From NCBI RefSeq assembly GCF_028389875.1, contig NC_084668.1, forward strand, positions 17,999,993 to 18,063,992: a stretch of DNA of 64,000 nucleotides, written 5' to 3'. The position numbers and the translations under genes were made by a program. Of the stretch, positions 1-18,188 are shown piece after piece. Every line of letters begins with the position of its first letter. Positions within the stretch are counted from its first letter, which is position 1. This DNA comes from Rhea pennata. Taxonomy: Eukaryota; Chordata; Aves; Rheiformes; Rheidae. The notes under the pieces were generated by a model. That model saw only the letters and a program-made list of their open reading frames with translations, was not told where the DNA came from and searched no databases.

Positions 1-2228
1 CGTCACAGCCACGGCTCATCATTTTGTCCTGCCCTGGGGTTCTGCATCCCAGAGACCACGGAGCTCCGGTGCCTCCCGACTTCCCTGCAGCCCTGGCACT
101 GCCCAAAGCCAGGCACCAAAGACTCCCCGCTCTGCCAGCATCACCCTAGACACAGCTCCCGCACAGGGGCAGGAGGCCCCGGACCGCAACACACTGCCGG
201 CATGAACCGCTGGGGCAAACCTGCCCAGGGACAACACACGAGACCGATCCAAAAGCCACACAGGCGAGAAGTCCAGCCTGGGGCACCAGCAGGACACCCT
301 CTGTCCAAGGGATAGCGTGGAGACATGGGGAGGTGGCTGTGCCCTGCCCACGTCTCCGAAGTCACCCTGCTCCTCTGGCCCAGCTCCTCTGCCATGCCTG
401 GAAAGGCCTCCCTTGTGTCTCTCTCCATGTGCATCACGTCTGACAGCGTAGGGGAGGCATGCTGGGGTACCCACCAGCTCCATCCCTCAGCACAAAGCCA
501 GCCGGGGCAGGAAGCCCCTGGAGAGACCAGGCAGAGGCTAGCATGTCCCCGCTGCCCCATGGCACCCCACACAGAAACACCTCTGTGGCCCTGGAGGTGC
601 CAGAAGGGCTGGCGACATCAGCAGGGCTGGGGGAACAAAAGAGACCTCCCAAGGCTTATCTGGGCCCTGCTGTCCCCCCACCCTGGAGGATGGTTTGCCA
701 GAGAAGCCCCAGGCATCCACAGCCCCTCTCCAAAGGAGCAGCAAGGACAGGTTCCATGCAGCCGACGGCTCTCAGCACCCTGATCCTGTGCAAGGTGTGC
801 AGGAGGATCATGGTGCTGCAGAAAGGATCATGGTGGGGGCGTCCATGGCTTTTTGCTAGTCAGACCCTGCCCCTCCACCACCGCCCCCCAAGGAAATTAC
901 CCGCATCTCAGCTGCAGTACGCCTGATGCAAACAGCCCCATTTTGGACACCTCCCTCCTGCCTTGAGCGGCTGAGAGATACCGAGGCAGGATCCAGCTGC
1001 AGCCCTTATCTCTACATCCTCCCTCCCCAGATCTTTCCCTGGTCCCACTGGGTTTGGAGCAGGGGGAACATGGACAGGTACAAGCTAGTCCGGGCTAGAG
1101 AAGTCTGCTCAGAAGAGGGCTGACAAAGCTGCTTCAGGGTCCTCTAAGTGCCTGCTCTGTCATCTCCCGGAGCTCCCCTCCGTCATCTCTCCCAGCTCCT
1201 ACCATTTGTCACATCAAGAGGCGTTGCCATAGCGATGCTCCGCATGTTCCTGACGGAGACAGGTTGCCTCTGTGGCCAGGCAACCCCTTCTGCCTGACCT
1301 CCCCCCTCCAGGGTCCCTGCTTCTCTCCTCCCTGCCCAAGGGTAATGCCATGGGGCAGGGAGGGTGGGAAATGGGTATCTGGAGCGGGGTGTGCTGCACC
1401 CTCTGTTCAAGCCTCACACTGGCACTGCATCCCCTCCACAACGGGGACACGTGAGCAAGCCTGGATCCCCTGTCCATGGCCCCCAGGCTCTGGTCCCCCT
1501 CCTGCGAGACGGCTCCTGGGGGCCCAGGAGAGCCCTCTCAGAGCAGATGGCTCCCACTGCATCCCTGCATCGGCTGCTTTGCCGTTCCCCAGCAGGGAAT
1601 GGCAGTTTTCCTGCTGAGTCGCAGTCTCAGGGCACTTGGGGCACAAGCCAGGGTCGCCCAGGCCTTGGCTAGAGCAGGACGCACAGGCTGGAGGGAGCAG
1701 AGTGCAGAAATGAGGCCTGGGGGGTGCAGCCTGCAGCACCCCATGCTCCCATTGCCCCCTGATCTTGGATAGAGGGGAAAGCCTCCAAGCAACATCTCCC
1801 AATCTGGCTTTAAACCCTGCAGAGGTTTTTCGCTTGTTTTTTAAAGCACAACCAAGAGCCCTGGGCCTACAGGCATCCAGGCTGTGTAGCATCACACCGG
1901 TGGGTAGAAGGTGTCATTGGACAGCCCCATGTGCAGTCCTGCTCCAACCCACCCCAAATAATCACAGCCTGTCCCCAAAATGGCAGCCCCCATTGCAGTC
2001 TCACGTGGGGCCCATCTCCAGCCTGAAAGCTGCCCAGAGCCCTCTGCTCCACAGCTGCCCAAGACCCACAGAGACAGTTTGCTCATGAAGACCCCCGCGC
2101 CCGAGGGGCTTGGACGCAGCGTGCTTCCTGGATGCATTCCTGAACCACAGCACACTCAGACTTGTCCCCAGCTGCCCCAGGCACATGCTGTATTTCATCC
2201 CTGAGGGATGGGGCTGCCTTGCTCTTAC
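1..2228 (-). other. Probable PTPRN intron; no exon recognised
   Basis: This stretch lies downstream, in the minus-strand sense, of the last PTPRN exon I could place (2229-2293), which ends at a phase-0 GTAAG donor. In mammals the next exon encodes the juxtamembrane segment and the transmembrane helix. I scanned the minus-strand frames for a hydrophobic helix with flanking splice signals and found none. The open frames here (for example 19-483 and 1407-1895 minus) resemble nothing I know. The simplest reading is one long intron. A degenerate X-box-like motif sits at 1223-1236. Confidence 0.6.
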
Positions 2229-3498
2229 CTGTCCCACTCCCGTTTGCACAATCTTCAGGCCCAGCTCTGCCTCCAGCTCTGCCTTCACTCGCTCTGCAGA
2301 CAGGGGAGAGGGGAGGGGGGAAGCATCCCTCTGACTAAGAGATGCGAGAGGTCCCCAGCCCTCCCAGAGCAGGCTGGGGGAAACCCACTGAGATTGAGCT
2401 AAGGGATACCCCTGGGCCCCCTGACAGCAGCCAACCCCACGCCAGGTCTCCAGGTCAGCCAGCCGGCCCAGGGATGTACGCAGGGAGCCCTGCCCTCCCA
2501 GCGCTGTTCTCCTCCCGGGGCCCGGGAAGGGGTGCCCCGCAGCTGGGGGCAGGACTGGGGGACCCCCATCCCAAGCCCTACTCACCGGCCCGGCTGGCCA
2601 CGTCTGCCAGTGAGAGGTTCTGGGGGTTCTGCCGGATGCGGAAGGTGAGCGCGGGGCCCACAACGCTGTCGGAGGGACACGGTGTGAGACCAGGGACTGC
2701 AGACCCTGCGCCCACCCCGCCACAGCCCGGTCCCTCTGCGCCCTCGCCCGGGGAGGCGGCCGCGGGCGGGAGCCCAGAGCTGCGCGGCACAGGGCTGCAA
2801 TCACAGCCTCCTGCATGCCGTCCCCACTGCCCTCACCTGATGTTGATGAAGCTGGCGGTGGAGAGGTGCACACGCTTCGCGAGGACCTCCAGCAGCCGCA
2901 CGCCGGCAGCCAGCCCCAGTGGCCTGCAGGGAGCAGAGACAGGCTGAGGAACCAGCTGCGGAGGTGAGAGGGGAAGCGCAGTCCCCCGGCCCGGGGAAGG
3001 GGTCCAGGCAGGTTCAGGGGAGCCCCGGCCCTGCTGTGAGTGCTGTGCTGGCTGGAGGGCATCACGAGGTGCTGGAGGGGTGTGCAGGGGGTAGCAGGTA
3101 AAGCAGAGCTGGGGGAGCACGGAGCTTATAGTGGGGGGGGGCGGTGAGCTGACCTGCACACAAGCATGCACAGAAGGGGTTGTGCACACGTTCCTCTGGC
3201 ATGGAGACTGCAGCACTAAGTCTGAGCCTGTCCTAGCCTGCAACGATGAACTAGTCTTATCTTGGGCTGAGAGAGGGAGATTTGGGGGTCAGACAACAGA
3301 CAGAGCAGCATGATCAAGCTGCAGCCACTTCTAGCAGTGACCCCTCTGCCCTCCCCTCGCATGGCAGGAGGATCAAAAGGCCGGTGGTAAAAAGCGCATG
3401 GGGGGAGCTGACCCCACTGGAGAATCAAACAGGCTTTGTTGGAGTGCAGGAGAGCCACGAGCTGCTGGACCTGGGGCTGGAGAGGGGATACAGCCCCT

Positions 3499-3541
<43 letters not shown>

Positions 3542-6500
3542 CAGACACACGCTGCCTCACCCGACCCCCGGCTCTCACTTCTGGTCCGTGACGATGTAGC
3601 CGTACTCGTCGGCTGGCCGCACGCCCCGTTGCTCCCCAGTGTCCTTTGCCTCGGTGTAGCTCTTCTTCTCCACCCTGACTAGCTTCTCAGGGCTAAGCAC
3701 ATCCCCACCGTGCCCCTGCTGCAGCTTTGCCTGGGGGGCTGGCGTGTGTCCTGCCCTGCCCCACGGCCCCTCCGCTGAGGAGCTGCTGGCTGGGATTTCA
3801 GGGGGAGGCACTGTGGAGGAAGGGGGCTCTGGCTCCTCTCCATGCTGCATGTCCCCCTCTGTCACCTGAAGGGAGCAGAAGGGAGGAGCTGTGACCCATA
3901 AGGAGCCCTGAGGGGCTGCACCCCCCTTCCCTGTGCACACAGGCCTCCCACCTGCTGCACAGCACCACCTCCAGCACCATGTGGATGCAAACTTACCCGC
4001 TTTGCAGGGGGTGCCTCAGGGCCAGGGGCACCTGGGAAGGAAAGAGAGAGCGTTCACGCGAGGTCTGCCCTGGGAGGCAGCTCCAAGGAGAGGCAAACCC
4101 CCCAACTCCAAAACACGGTGTGCGGGAGCCAAAGGCTGTGAGCCCCCTGCCTGGCCCGCCCCTTGTGCCCCACTCACCAGGGCCCTGGAGCAGCTGCAGG
4201 AGGGTGGAGAGGCTGTTCAGGTGCTGGGGGCTCAGCTCCGGCAGCCCCAGGCCATAGCTGGCCAGGACAGAGGCCAGCCTCTTCAGGGCAGCGTCTGCGA
4301 GAGGACACAGTATCAGGTCGAGCCCTGCATCTGCACAGGGGTCACAGGCTCGGGAAGCAGGACCTGGGGCAGGTCTGTGCTGGGGTCCAGGGGGATACGT
4401 CGGGGAGAGAGCCTGAATCACGAGCAGCATGGCTGCGGGGACAGGATGGGGATGAGGGCTGGTGCCTGGCTGAAGGACACGCTACCTGTCTCTGCAGGGG
4501 CTGGCTGGGCAGCCAGGGCTGATGGTTTTTCCACATCCCTGAAGTCATCAGGGAGCTGGGAGCCGTGCTGGAGCCTGGTGCTGGTGTGGTCCGGGCGGCC
4601 GGCCTTCTCTCTGGGCAGGGAGAGTATACCCAAGTCCTGGAAGAGATGCCCCCCGTCCGTTCCCGGCTGCCTGCCATAGGAGGGTACGGGGCCAGCCCCC
4701 AAAAAAGCCTGGGCAGGGACCCGGCCCAGCAGCGCAGCAGTCTCGGGGCTCTGCCTGGCTGAGCTGCTGGGGAGCTGGTGAGCACCATCCTGGTAGCCAA
4801 ACTGCAAATAAAACACAGAACTGCCCTGTCTTTGGGTCAAACCCCCCAGGGCCCCATCCGCCCCATCCCAGTGTGCCCCCCAGGGCCTGGAGACACCAGG
4901 GACACCTCCAGCCCAGGGAAAACAAGGGCACTGGGATTGCAGGAGCTCTCCTGCCCATCTGTCTCTCTCTCACTGCACTCGGCTGGGAGAGAGGCTCACC
5001 TCCATCGCTTGCTTACCTTGTGGTAGGAGTAGGGATGCAGCAGGGTTTCCTCATAGCCCAGCTGGGGTGGTGGGGGCAACAGGAGGTGCTCCAGGTACCG
5101 CTGCACCAGGGCAGAAGGCAGCAGCGGTGGGGGCTGCCCCAGATGCTGAGCTGCTGGCAGGCCAGGGTCTGCGGGGTGCAGGGCTCTCCGGGGGGAGCCG
5201 CGAAGAGGCAGGAACCTCAGAGGCAAACAGCACTGAGGTGACTCACCTGTGTACGGGGCCACTGCTACTCACCCAGGCCTGGGGCAGCAGCATGGGATCC
5301 TGGCCCCAGAGCTGGGCCAAAAGGGAGGTCCCCCCACCCCAGTCTCAGTTGGGGGTTGAAACCCTGCCTAGCAGGAAGGGGGTCTTGGTGGGGGGACCAC
5401 ACAACATCCTCAGCCCAGCTGTGGGGAGGGTCCTGGCTGCTTCTCCTGAAGGATGAAGCAGCCCTACCTGTCCCTGGCTGCGGGCTCCAGCGAGGGCGGT
5501 GGGCGGAGGCGAGGGATACGCTCCATCTCCTGAGAGATCACGTACTGCGTGATGCCATCCTGCCACGACAGCCCTAACACAGGAGGGGACCTGTTAGATA
5601 TGGAGGGGCCTGGGTACTGCGGGGAGAGCGCACAGGATGCTCTTCTGGTATCCAGTTGCCCTGATCCTGTGCCCCATAACCTGCTTTGTCCTGACCCTGT
5701 CTTGCTCCTCCCAGGATCAGCTGGATCCACCCTTATGTCATCCCATCCTGGCCTCTGGGGCCAGCAGGACCCCAAAGGTCCTGCTTCTACTAGTGCCTCT
5801 AGGCAGTGCTGCCTGACACACTCTCCCCACGGGATCAGTGACCCCCACCCCCTGCTTCCCCCTTCACCTTGTGCCATAAGATGCCGCAGGACATCCTGCA
5901 GGCGCTGCAGCACGGGCGAGGTGACCTGGAAGTAGGGCCTGTCCTGCACGGAGCCCACCTGGCACTGCCCGAACAGCCCATCTGCAAGAGAGTGGAGGCA
6001 GTGGGGCAGGCACAGGGCGGGACAACTGAACACCAGAGGGTCCAAGGGGCACCGGGCCCAGCCCCATCTCTCTCCTGACATGACCCCCCCCATTGCGCCT
6101 CGAGCTCCCATGCAAGGCACTCCCTCACACTAACTCGAAATGGGCAGAAACGAGGGATCCCCCGCCAGCCACTTACCCTGCACACACACCTCCTGGGGGG
6201 AGCACAGCCTCCGGTCAAACAGGCAGCCTGGGAAGGACAGACAGACCCAGCACAGTCAGCTCAGCACAGCACGGCCAGAGCAGTCTGCAAGGGTGTCCTC
6301 AGTGGGGTTTGGGAATCCCCAGCAGGACAGGCATGCTGCTTGGTGACCTATACACTTCAGTAAGTGCCGGGGGGGGGGAGCAATATGAACTAGGGGGCCA
6401 AAGCCAGATAGCCCAGGGCAGGGCCTCTGTGCAAGCTTCCCTCCTCCCCAAAGCCAGGAAGGGGACACTGCTAAGCTTGCTCTCCAGCCTTAGGGAGGAG

Positions 6501-8238
6501 GGAAAGAGCCTGGAGTTTTCTTAGGTACAGGCAGTTAGGAAGGGAAGTCTGTGGGGAGCAGAGACCTGCAAGACCTCCCACACATAGCACTACATGGCAG
6601 GGGCACAGCCCTGTACCTTGATAAGGGGTGACCACTGTCCCTGCAAGGGGGACCCCAAATCATACGTGCAGCTGAGGGGGGGTTCTCCCCACCCCCTTCA
6701 GGGGGCAGCACCTGGGCAGGGGGCGGCTTCCCCCTTCTTCCCCCCCCCCCCCCCAGCATCTCGGTCCAAGCCCATCAGCAGCAAGACGGCAGCAGGCGAT
6801 GACTCAGCCCCGGATGGCGAGGAAGGAACGAGAAAACAACTGGGGGGGAGGGGAGGGAGGGGCCCGCCGAGCCACCGCAGGGGAAGGGGGCAAGTGGGGA
6901 TGGACCCCCCCACTCCGAAATAGGGTCAGCACCGCCGCAGCTCCCTCCCGGGGGCAGGGGCGATCCCAGCCCGCGGGGGGCGCAGGATACCGCCGTCCAC
7001 GGGTGACAGCCGAGGGGTGGGGGCTGATATCCAAGGTGGGGAGCCAAGGGCACCCCCCGCCCCCCACCCCCTGCTCTGCAGCGGGGCAGGAGGCGCCGGC
7101 CGGCGCCGCGGGGCGCCCGGGCCGGGCCGGGCCGGGCGGCGGCGGGCGCTGTCCGCGGTGCTGGAGCGGCGCAGCTGGGAGCCGCCCGGCAGCAGCAGCG
7201 CCCCCGGGCCGGGCTCGGCCGCATCGCTCCGGGCCCGCCGGCTCCTCGCGGCGGCGGCGCGGCCCCGGGGCAGAGCGGACGGAGCCCCCGCAGCCCTCCC
7301 CGTCCCGCCGTCCTCGAGCGAGGGGCGCCCGCCGCGCTGGGCTGGCCCGGGCGCTGCGGGCCGGCGGCCCCGCGGCGCGCCCGTCCCCTCCGGGGTCCCC
7401 GCGCGGGGCCGGCGCAGGGCAGCGGCCCCGGCCGTGAGTCAGCGGCCGGCGGGGGGCCGCAGCGCTGCTGCCGCGCCGGCTCCGGGGCAGGCACCAGCCG
7501 GCCCAGCAAGACGGACCCCACGGCCGCACCGGCGAGCCCTCGCGCACCGGGCGACAGCGGGCACCCGCAGGGCGCCGGGGTCCCGGGGGAGCCCCCCTCG
7601 GGGTCCGGCCCGCCACCCCTCCGGCAGCCCCAGGCTTGCCCGACCAGGCCGGGTCCCCCGGGGGCCGCGGCATCGTTCCACCCGGCCGGTGCCCCGGGGC
7701 CAGCACCGCGGGCCGCGGCTCTGCAGAGCTCGGGCGAGCGGGGGGAGGCGCCCCCGGGCCGGGCCGCCCCCGCGGCCGGCAGAGGGGCCGGGGCCGGTGA
7801 CGCACAGCGCGGTGCCGCCGCCGGGAGGCCCTCGCCCGCTCGCAGCCGGGGGCCGGGCCTGCGGCTCCGTGACGCGCGCCGTGACAGACGTCCACGACAG
7901 CGGTGACAGCATCGCCCCGACGGCGCGAGCCCCCCTCCGCCGGGACACCCCCGGCACCGCTCCCCGGGAGGGCGACCCCCAGCCCCAGCCCTCCGGGGGC
8001 ACCGAGCGAGCGGCGCGGCACCACCCACCGCTAGGACCACCCGGCCCGCCCCGCCCCGCGGGCCCTCCCCGTCCCCGGGACTGCCGCCGCCGGCGGGTCC
8101 CCACTCCTGGGGCCGCCGGTCCCACCGCCCCGGCTCACCGTGCGTGGCGGCGGCGGTGGCGGCGCCGCCGGCCCGCAGCAGCCCGCGGCCGGCCACGAGG
8201 AGGAGGCAGAGGAGCGCCCGGAGCAGCCGCCGCCCCAT
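2229..8238 (-). CDS. PTPRN: PTPRN (IA-2/ICA512), N-terminal ectodomain exons, 3' part outside window
   Basis: Receptor-type protein tyrosine phosphatase-like N is a catalytically silent transmembrane protein of dense-core secretory granules. Twelve coding exons in transcript order are 8139-8238, 6177-6227, 5868-5981, 5468-5573, 5017-5215, 4486-4801, 4178-4294, 3997-4031, 3579-3865, 2837-2923, 2586-2665 and 2229-2293. All phases close and give 519 codons. Exon 1 encodes a Leu-rich signal peptide (MGRRLLRALLCLLLVAG). Exons 2-4 encode the RESP18-homology domain, with the paired-cysteine run CLFDRRLCS and DGLFGQCQVG, then ITQYVISQEMERIPRLRP. The middle exons are Pro/Ser-rich and poorly conserved. 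Exon 9 keeps a dibasic EKK near the known pro-region cleavage and EYGYIVTDQK at the start of the membrane-proximal ectodomain fold, which continues through SFINI, VVGPALTFRIR and GLKIVQTGVGQ. The transmembrane and pseudophosphatase exons are not in the window. The acceptor at 5215 is the least certain boundary. Confidence 0.93.
3502..3539. repeat. (CA)19 microsatellite in PTPRN intron 9
   Basis: This is an uninterrupted run of 19 CA dinucleotides. In the PTPRN transcript it reads as (UG)n and starts 40 nt inside the intron after the donor of exon 9 (exon end 3579). It should be length-polymorphic. Confidence 0.98.
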
Positions 8239-8640
8239 GCTCCGCTCACGGCCGCACCATGGCGCACCGCCGGCCGCGCCCCCGCCGCCGCCGCCGGCCG
8301 CGCCCCGCCCCGCCCCGCGCCGCCTCCCGCCAATGGCGCCGCGCCCCCGGCACGCCGGCCAATCCGAGCCCGAGCCGCGCCCCTCTGCCCGCCCCCCCGG
8401 GCTCTGCCCCGCTCGCTCCTGCACGGAGCGGCCAATGGCGCCGCGCGCCGCCGGGAGAGCTCAACGGTCGGGCCAATCGCAGCCCCCACGGAGGGCGAGC
8501 CACGCCCCCTCCCCGTGGGTGTGTCACCGCGCCGGCGGGGGCGGTGCCAATCGCCTCCAGCCCCTGTCCAGCCCTGCAGCCGGACTGGCTAGAGCGCGGG
8601 CCACGCCCCTCAGGAGCTGACCAATCGGCCACGAGCAGCA
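8239..8640 (-). promoter_or_regulatory. PTPRN: PTPRN CpG-island promoter with six CCAAT boxes
   Basis: This is the DNA directly upstream of the PTPRN start codon (8236-8238 on the minus strand). It is extremely GC-rich with dense CpG, and the island extends through exon 1 into intron 1 as far as about 6950. CCAAT pentamers, all in the same orientation on the plus strand, lie at 8330-8334, 8359-8363, 8432-8436, 8473-8477, 8547-8551 and 8621-8625, interleaved with GC and CACCC-type boxes. No TATA box is visible. The transcription start is not determinable from sequence alone. Confidence 0.75.
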
Positions 8641-9610
8641 GGACACACCCTCACACGGCTCCCGCCCACGGGGGCAGCGCTGCCGGCCCGGGCCCCACAC
8701 AGGGCAGGGGCTCAGGGCGCCTGGCCCAGCCCTCCAGGCCCGGGGGGGACAGCCCGGAGGCAGCACCTGGCTCCCCCTGGGAGGGCTCACGGGGTCATTC
8801 TGGCATCACAAAACCCCTGGCACCCCAGGGAGATGCCCACTGCTCCCCCCACAACAATGACCCAGGGCCTGGCCCACCCCCCCTACCCCTTCCCCGGTGC
8901 TTTCAGAGAGCGGGTCTGTGCCCACGCAGCCACAGCGGGCGCCAGGGTCAGGGCCCCCAGGCCGAGCCCTTCCAGCGCGGTAGCACAAAGCGTGTGAAGC
9001 AGTCAGAGCAGAAGCAGCTGGCACCTGCCCCGTTCTTCCAGGGCATGCAGCTGCTGGGCTGGAAGAGGAATCACAGCACCACGCTGACACCGAGAGGAGG
9101 CCCCGGGTACACTGGGACAGGCTCAGCATTGGGGCCTATGGGTCTTCCCCCCCCCGAAGTGATGGAAGTTCTAGCCCTCCAGGTTCTAGGGGACATCCTC
9201 TGCCCTAGACTTCCCAGATCCTAGTACCTAGACCCCAGTGCGCTGAGGCAGAGCTGGGCAGTGGGACAGCAGGGTAGGGGGCACAGAGGGCTGTGCCCAC
9301 ACTGACAAACCCACCTCAATTTATCTGAATGCTTTTTTGCTGCCCACTGCAGCTCAGTCTCCTGTCCATAGGCCGGGTCCTTCTGTCACTCTCCACCAAG
9401 CACGGCCCTGAGGGCACAGTTAGTGGTCAGGGTGTGGGGAAAAAGGGTCCCATTTCTGGCCCCAACACATGGGAAAAATCACTGGTGGGGTAGCTCTGGG
9501 GTGCTGGCTCCCACAGTGTGGCATTGCTTGGGCCACGCTGAGGGACCTGGGTCCATCACTTCTGCCCCCAGCCACACGCATGGAGCCACTCACTGGCAAG
9601 ACAGAGATGC
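8641..9610. other. PTPRN upstream / DNPEP downstream intergenic DNA
   Basis: No supported gene is present. The long plus-strand open frame ending at 9224 is a by-product of very high GC content: its translation is Pro/Ala/Arg-rich and has no recognisable domain. Confidence 0.7.
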
Positions 9611-9616
9611 TTTAAT
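9611..9616 (-). terminator. DNPEP: DNPEP poly(A) signal (ATTAAA)
   Basis: TTTAAT on the plus strand reads ATTAAA on the minus strand, about 50 nt after the DNPEP stop codon. It implies a very short 3' UTR. ATTAAA is the commonest variant of the AATAAA hexamer. Confidence 0.7.
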
Positions 9617-9666
9617 CGCCCCGCTGCCCAGGGCTGAACCCTGTAGCCGCTTCCTCCCCACTGCGC

Positions 9667-15747
<6,081 letters not shown>

Positions 15748-16160
15748 GGCCGCCGAAACGCTTCTGCCGCCCCGCCCCCGGGCATGGCCCCGCCCCCAGC
15801 CCCGGGCCCGCCCCCCGGCCATGGCCCCGGCCCCGCCCCCGCCCCGCCCCGCCCCCCGCGCCCCCTGGCGGCGCGGAGGACCCGCGGCCGCGGCGGCGCC
15901 CTGCGCCCCGGCGCGCTCCCGCGTGCGCCGCGCTCCCGGGGCGGTGCGCGCCGGGCTGCCGGGCGCGCAGCACCGGTGCGCACCGGGCACCCTGTCTGCA
16001 GCGCGCTCCGCACACCGGGCCGCCCGGAGCTTTGCCCCGGGCAGCCTTTGCCCCGGGCGCCCTGAGTGCTCTGCACCCCGAGCGAGCACCCTCGTCCGCG
16101 CACTGCTCCGCAGCGCTGGGCATCCGGAGCGCTGCGTGTCCGGGGCACTCTGCACCCGCT
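15748..16160 (-). promoter_or_regulatory. DNPEP: DNPEP CpG-island promoter
   Basis: Dense CpG and GC-box sequence begins in DNPEP exons 1-4 (from about 15150) and continues upstream of the start codon at 15745-15747. There is no TATA box, as expected for a broadly expressed gene. The 5' UTR limits are unknown. Confidence 0.7.
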
Positions 16161-18188
16161 GTGCCCAGGGACATGTCTAGTGTCTGTGTCCAGGCTCCAG
16201 CCTGCACCCAGCCCTCCACACCCTGCACTCTGCTCCCAGGACAGTGCCTCAGCCCACGCAGGTGCCCAGCAGACCCAGTACCCGGGAGGCAGGGCGCTGC
16301 TGCAGGGCAGACCCCAGCCGCCTGCCAGCCCACAGTGCCACAGTGCCCCAGAGCAGGGCCTGGCCAGTGCCTCTGCCCACCAGGGAACCCAGTGATGGTG
16401 AGGAGGAGGAGCAATGACACCTGGGACCTGGGGCCTGGCACAGATCACGGTGGCCCCTGCCTTTGGTTAAGCCCCTGAAGCGGGCTGAGAAGCGCAGGCA
16501 GGGGAGCGGCAGCGGATTTTCCATCAGTGCTTGTGTGTTGTTTCCCAGAAGGATCCTGTGACGGCCTGGGGATGGGTGTGCGGCACAAGGGGGGACATGG
16601 AAGCCCTGAGAGCTATGCACAGCGCTGAAGTGCTCCGTGCCAGCTGGATTCCCAGTTCCTGAGTCACCAGTGCAGGCACTGTGTTTGCTGGAGACGCCGG
16701 CCATGCCCTGGGACTGGAAACTGACGGTCTTGCTGCCCCTGACCCCAAGACCTGTCGTGCCGGGAGCTCCTGACAGTGCTGGATTTATGCTCCCAGCCCC
16801 ACCACCTGCCTCTCTCCCCCCAAGGAAACAACATGCCCCCACCGCCTGGCACCTTGCGAGCAGACAGCTGGAGGGTCTCCATGTCAACCACGGCCACCAC
16901 AGCAAAACACAGCGGCCGGCGCCCCGCGGAGACGGGAGGAGGCTGAGGGCAGACTCTGGAACCACAGCCCGGACCGGGGCTGCACATACATCCCACCCAC
17001 CCTCAGCACCCTCCTGACCATGGGATCCTGCCAAGCAGCCCCAGCCCTCTGCTCTTGCCAGCAGCATCACTCTCAGCTCAGCGCTGGGTGCTGCAGGGCC
17101 ATCCCCACGTTGTGCCACGGGTGGCTAGAAGTGCCTGGGGTCTTTTGCACAGAGGGTGCCTGCTTCTAGGTGGGTGCCCAGAGCTGGTGGGTGCCCAGAG
17201 CCCATAGGTCCTGGGAGTGGTTGGGTGCCTGGAGCAGGGGGCTACCCAGACTGGGGGCGCCAAGGCGGAGGGTGTCGGGAACAGGTGGGTGCTGGGTGCC
17301 AGGGGTGCTGGGGGTGCAGGATGAGTGGCAGGGCCGGGTGGGGCCCTTGCCCACGCCCTGCGCACGGCAAGCAAAGGGCAGCGCCTTGGCATGCTGCGGC
17401 TATTCCCAGAGCAGCACGACTTCCAGAAAAAGCTCCCGGAGGCTATTTCCGGGTGATCTCTGACTCTGCCCTGGCTGGATGCCGGGGTCTGTGCAGCACC
17501 TGCTGCAGCCAACCCCCCACCCCATCACTGTGCTCCCGCTCCCGCCTGGGCCTGGCAATGTGCTTCTCCTGCCCCCCTGCCCCACAGACCCCCCCTCGGG
17601 TGCTCCGCCACCCGCTCGGGGCTGGCTCCCACTTCTCCTCTGGGTGCTTGGCCACAGTGGCTGGGCTCCTGGGAGCAGCGCACCATGCTCTTTCCTACGC
17701 CCCGGCGTCGGCAGGGCTGGCGTTGTGCAGCCTCTGCTCCAGGAAGCCTTCCCTGGGACAGAGGGCGGTGCTGGGCTTCGGCAGCTGGAGCTGAGCCTGC
17801 TGGAAGGAGTTAAGGGCTGAGACGTCCTGAGACAGAGTCTGTAAACAGAGCCGGTGCTTCAGGAAGTGCCGCCCCCTTCTCAGCTCCCATGCGGCTGTGG
17901 TGACAGCCAGACCCCCCCTGCGGGGCCTTGGCAGGGTGACCGCAGTGATGGCACAGCAGTGGCAGGCCGGCGCCGGAGAGAGCAGAGCGGTCCGCGTGGG
18001 AGACGCTGCATCCCCACGCCAGGTCACGTGTCTGAGCATGGGAAAGTGAAATCACTGCCTGGACATTGCTGGAGGCTGAGCAAACCGCCACGATGCCTTC
18101 CTTACATGAGCCACCAGTGATGCAGTGGGCTGGGGTGGTAACCACTACCTCATCTCACTGGCATGGGTGATGCCATCAAGGCCCGGGT
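16161..18188. other. Intergenic DNA between DNPEP and DES
   Basis: No supported exon is present. About 17156-17330 contains a degenerate array of GGTGGGTGCCCAGAG-like segments of roughly 25-35 bp. The rest is unique sequence of moderate GC content. Confidence 0.6.

Noticed and set aside
1-2228. Search for PTPRN transmembrane and phosphatase exons
   Set aside because: No hydrophobic helix or conserved phosphatase motif with matching splice phase was found. The exons probably lie beyond the left edge.
9067-9090. RE1/NRSF-like half site (CAGCACCACG) upstream of PTPRN
   Set aside because: The left half matches, but the GGACAGCGCC half is not present at an allowed spacing.
7017-9224. 735-codon plus-strand open frame across the PTPRN CpG island
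   Set aside because: It is Pro/Ala/Arg/Gly-rich with no domain, antisense to PTPRN exon 1 and its promoter. Stop codons are simply rare at this GC content.
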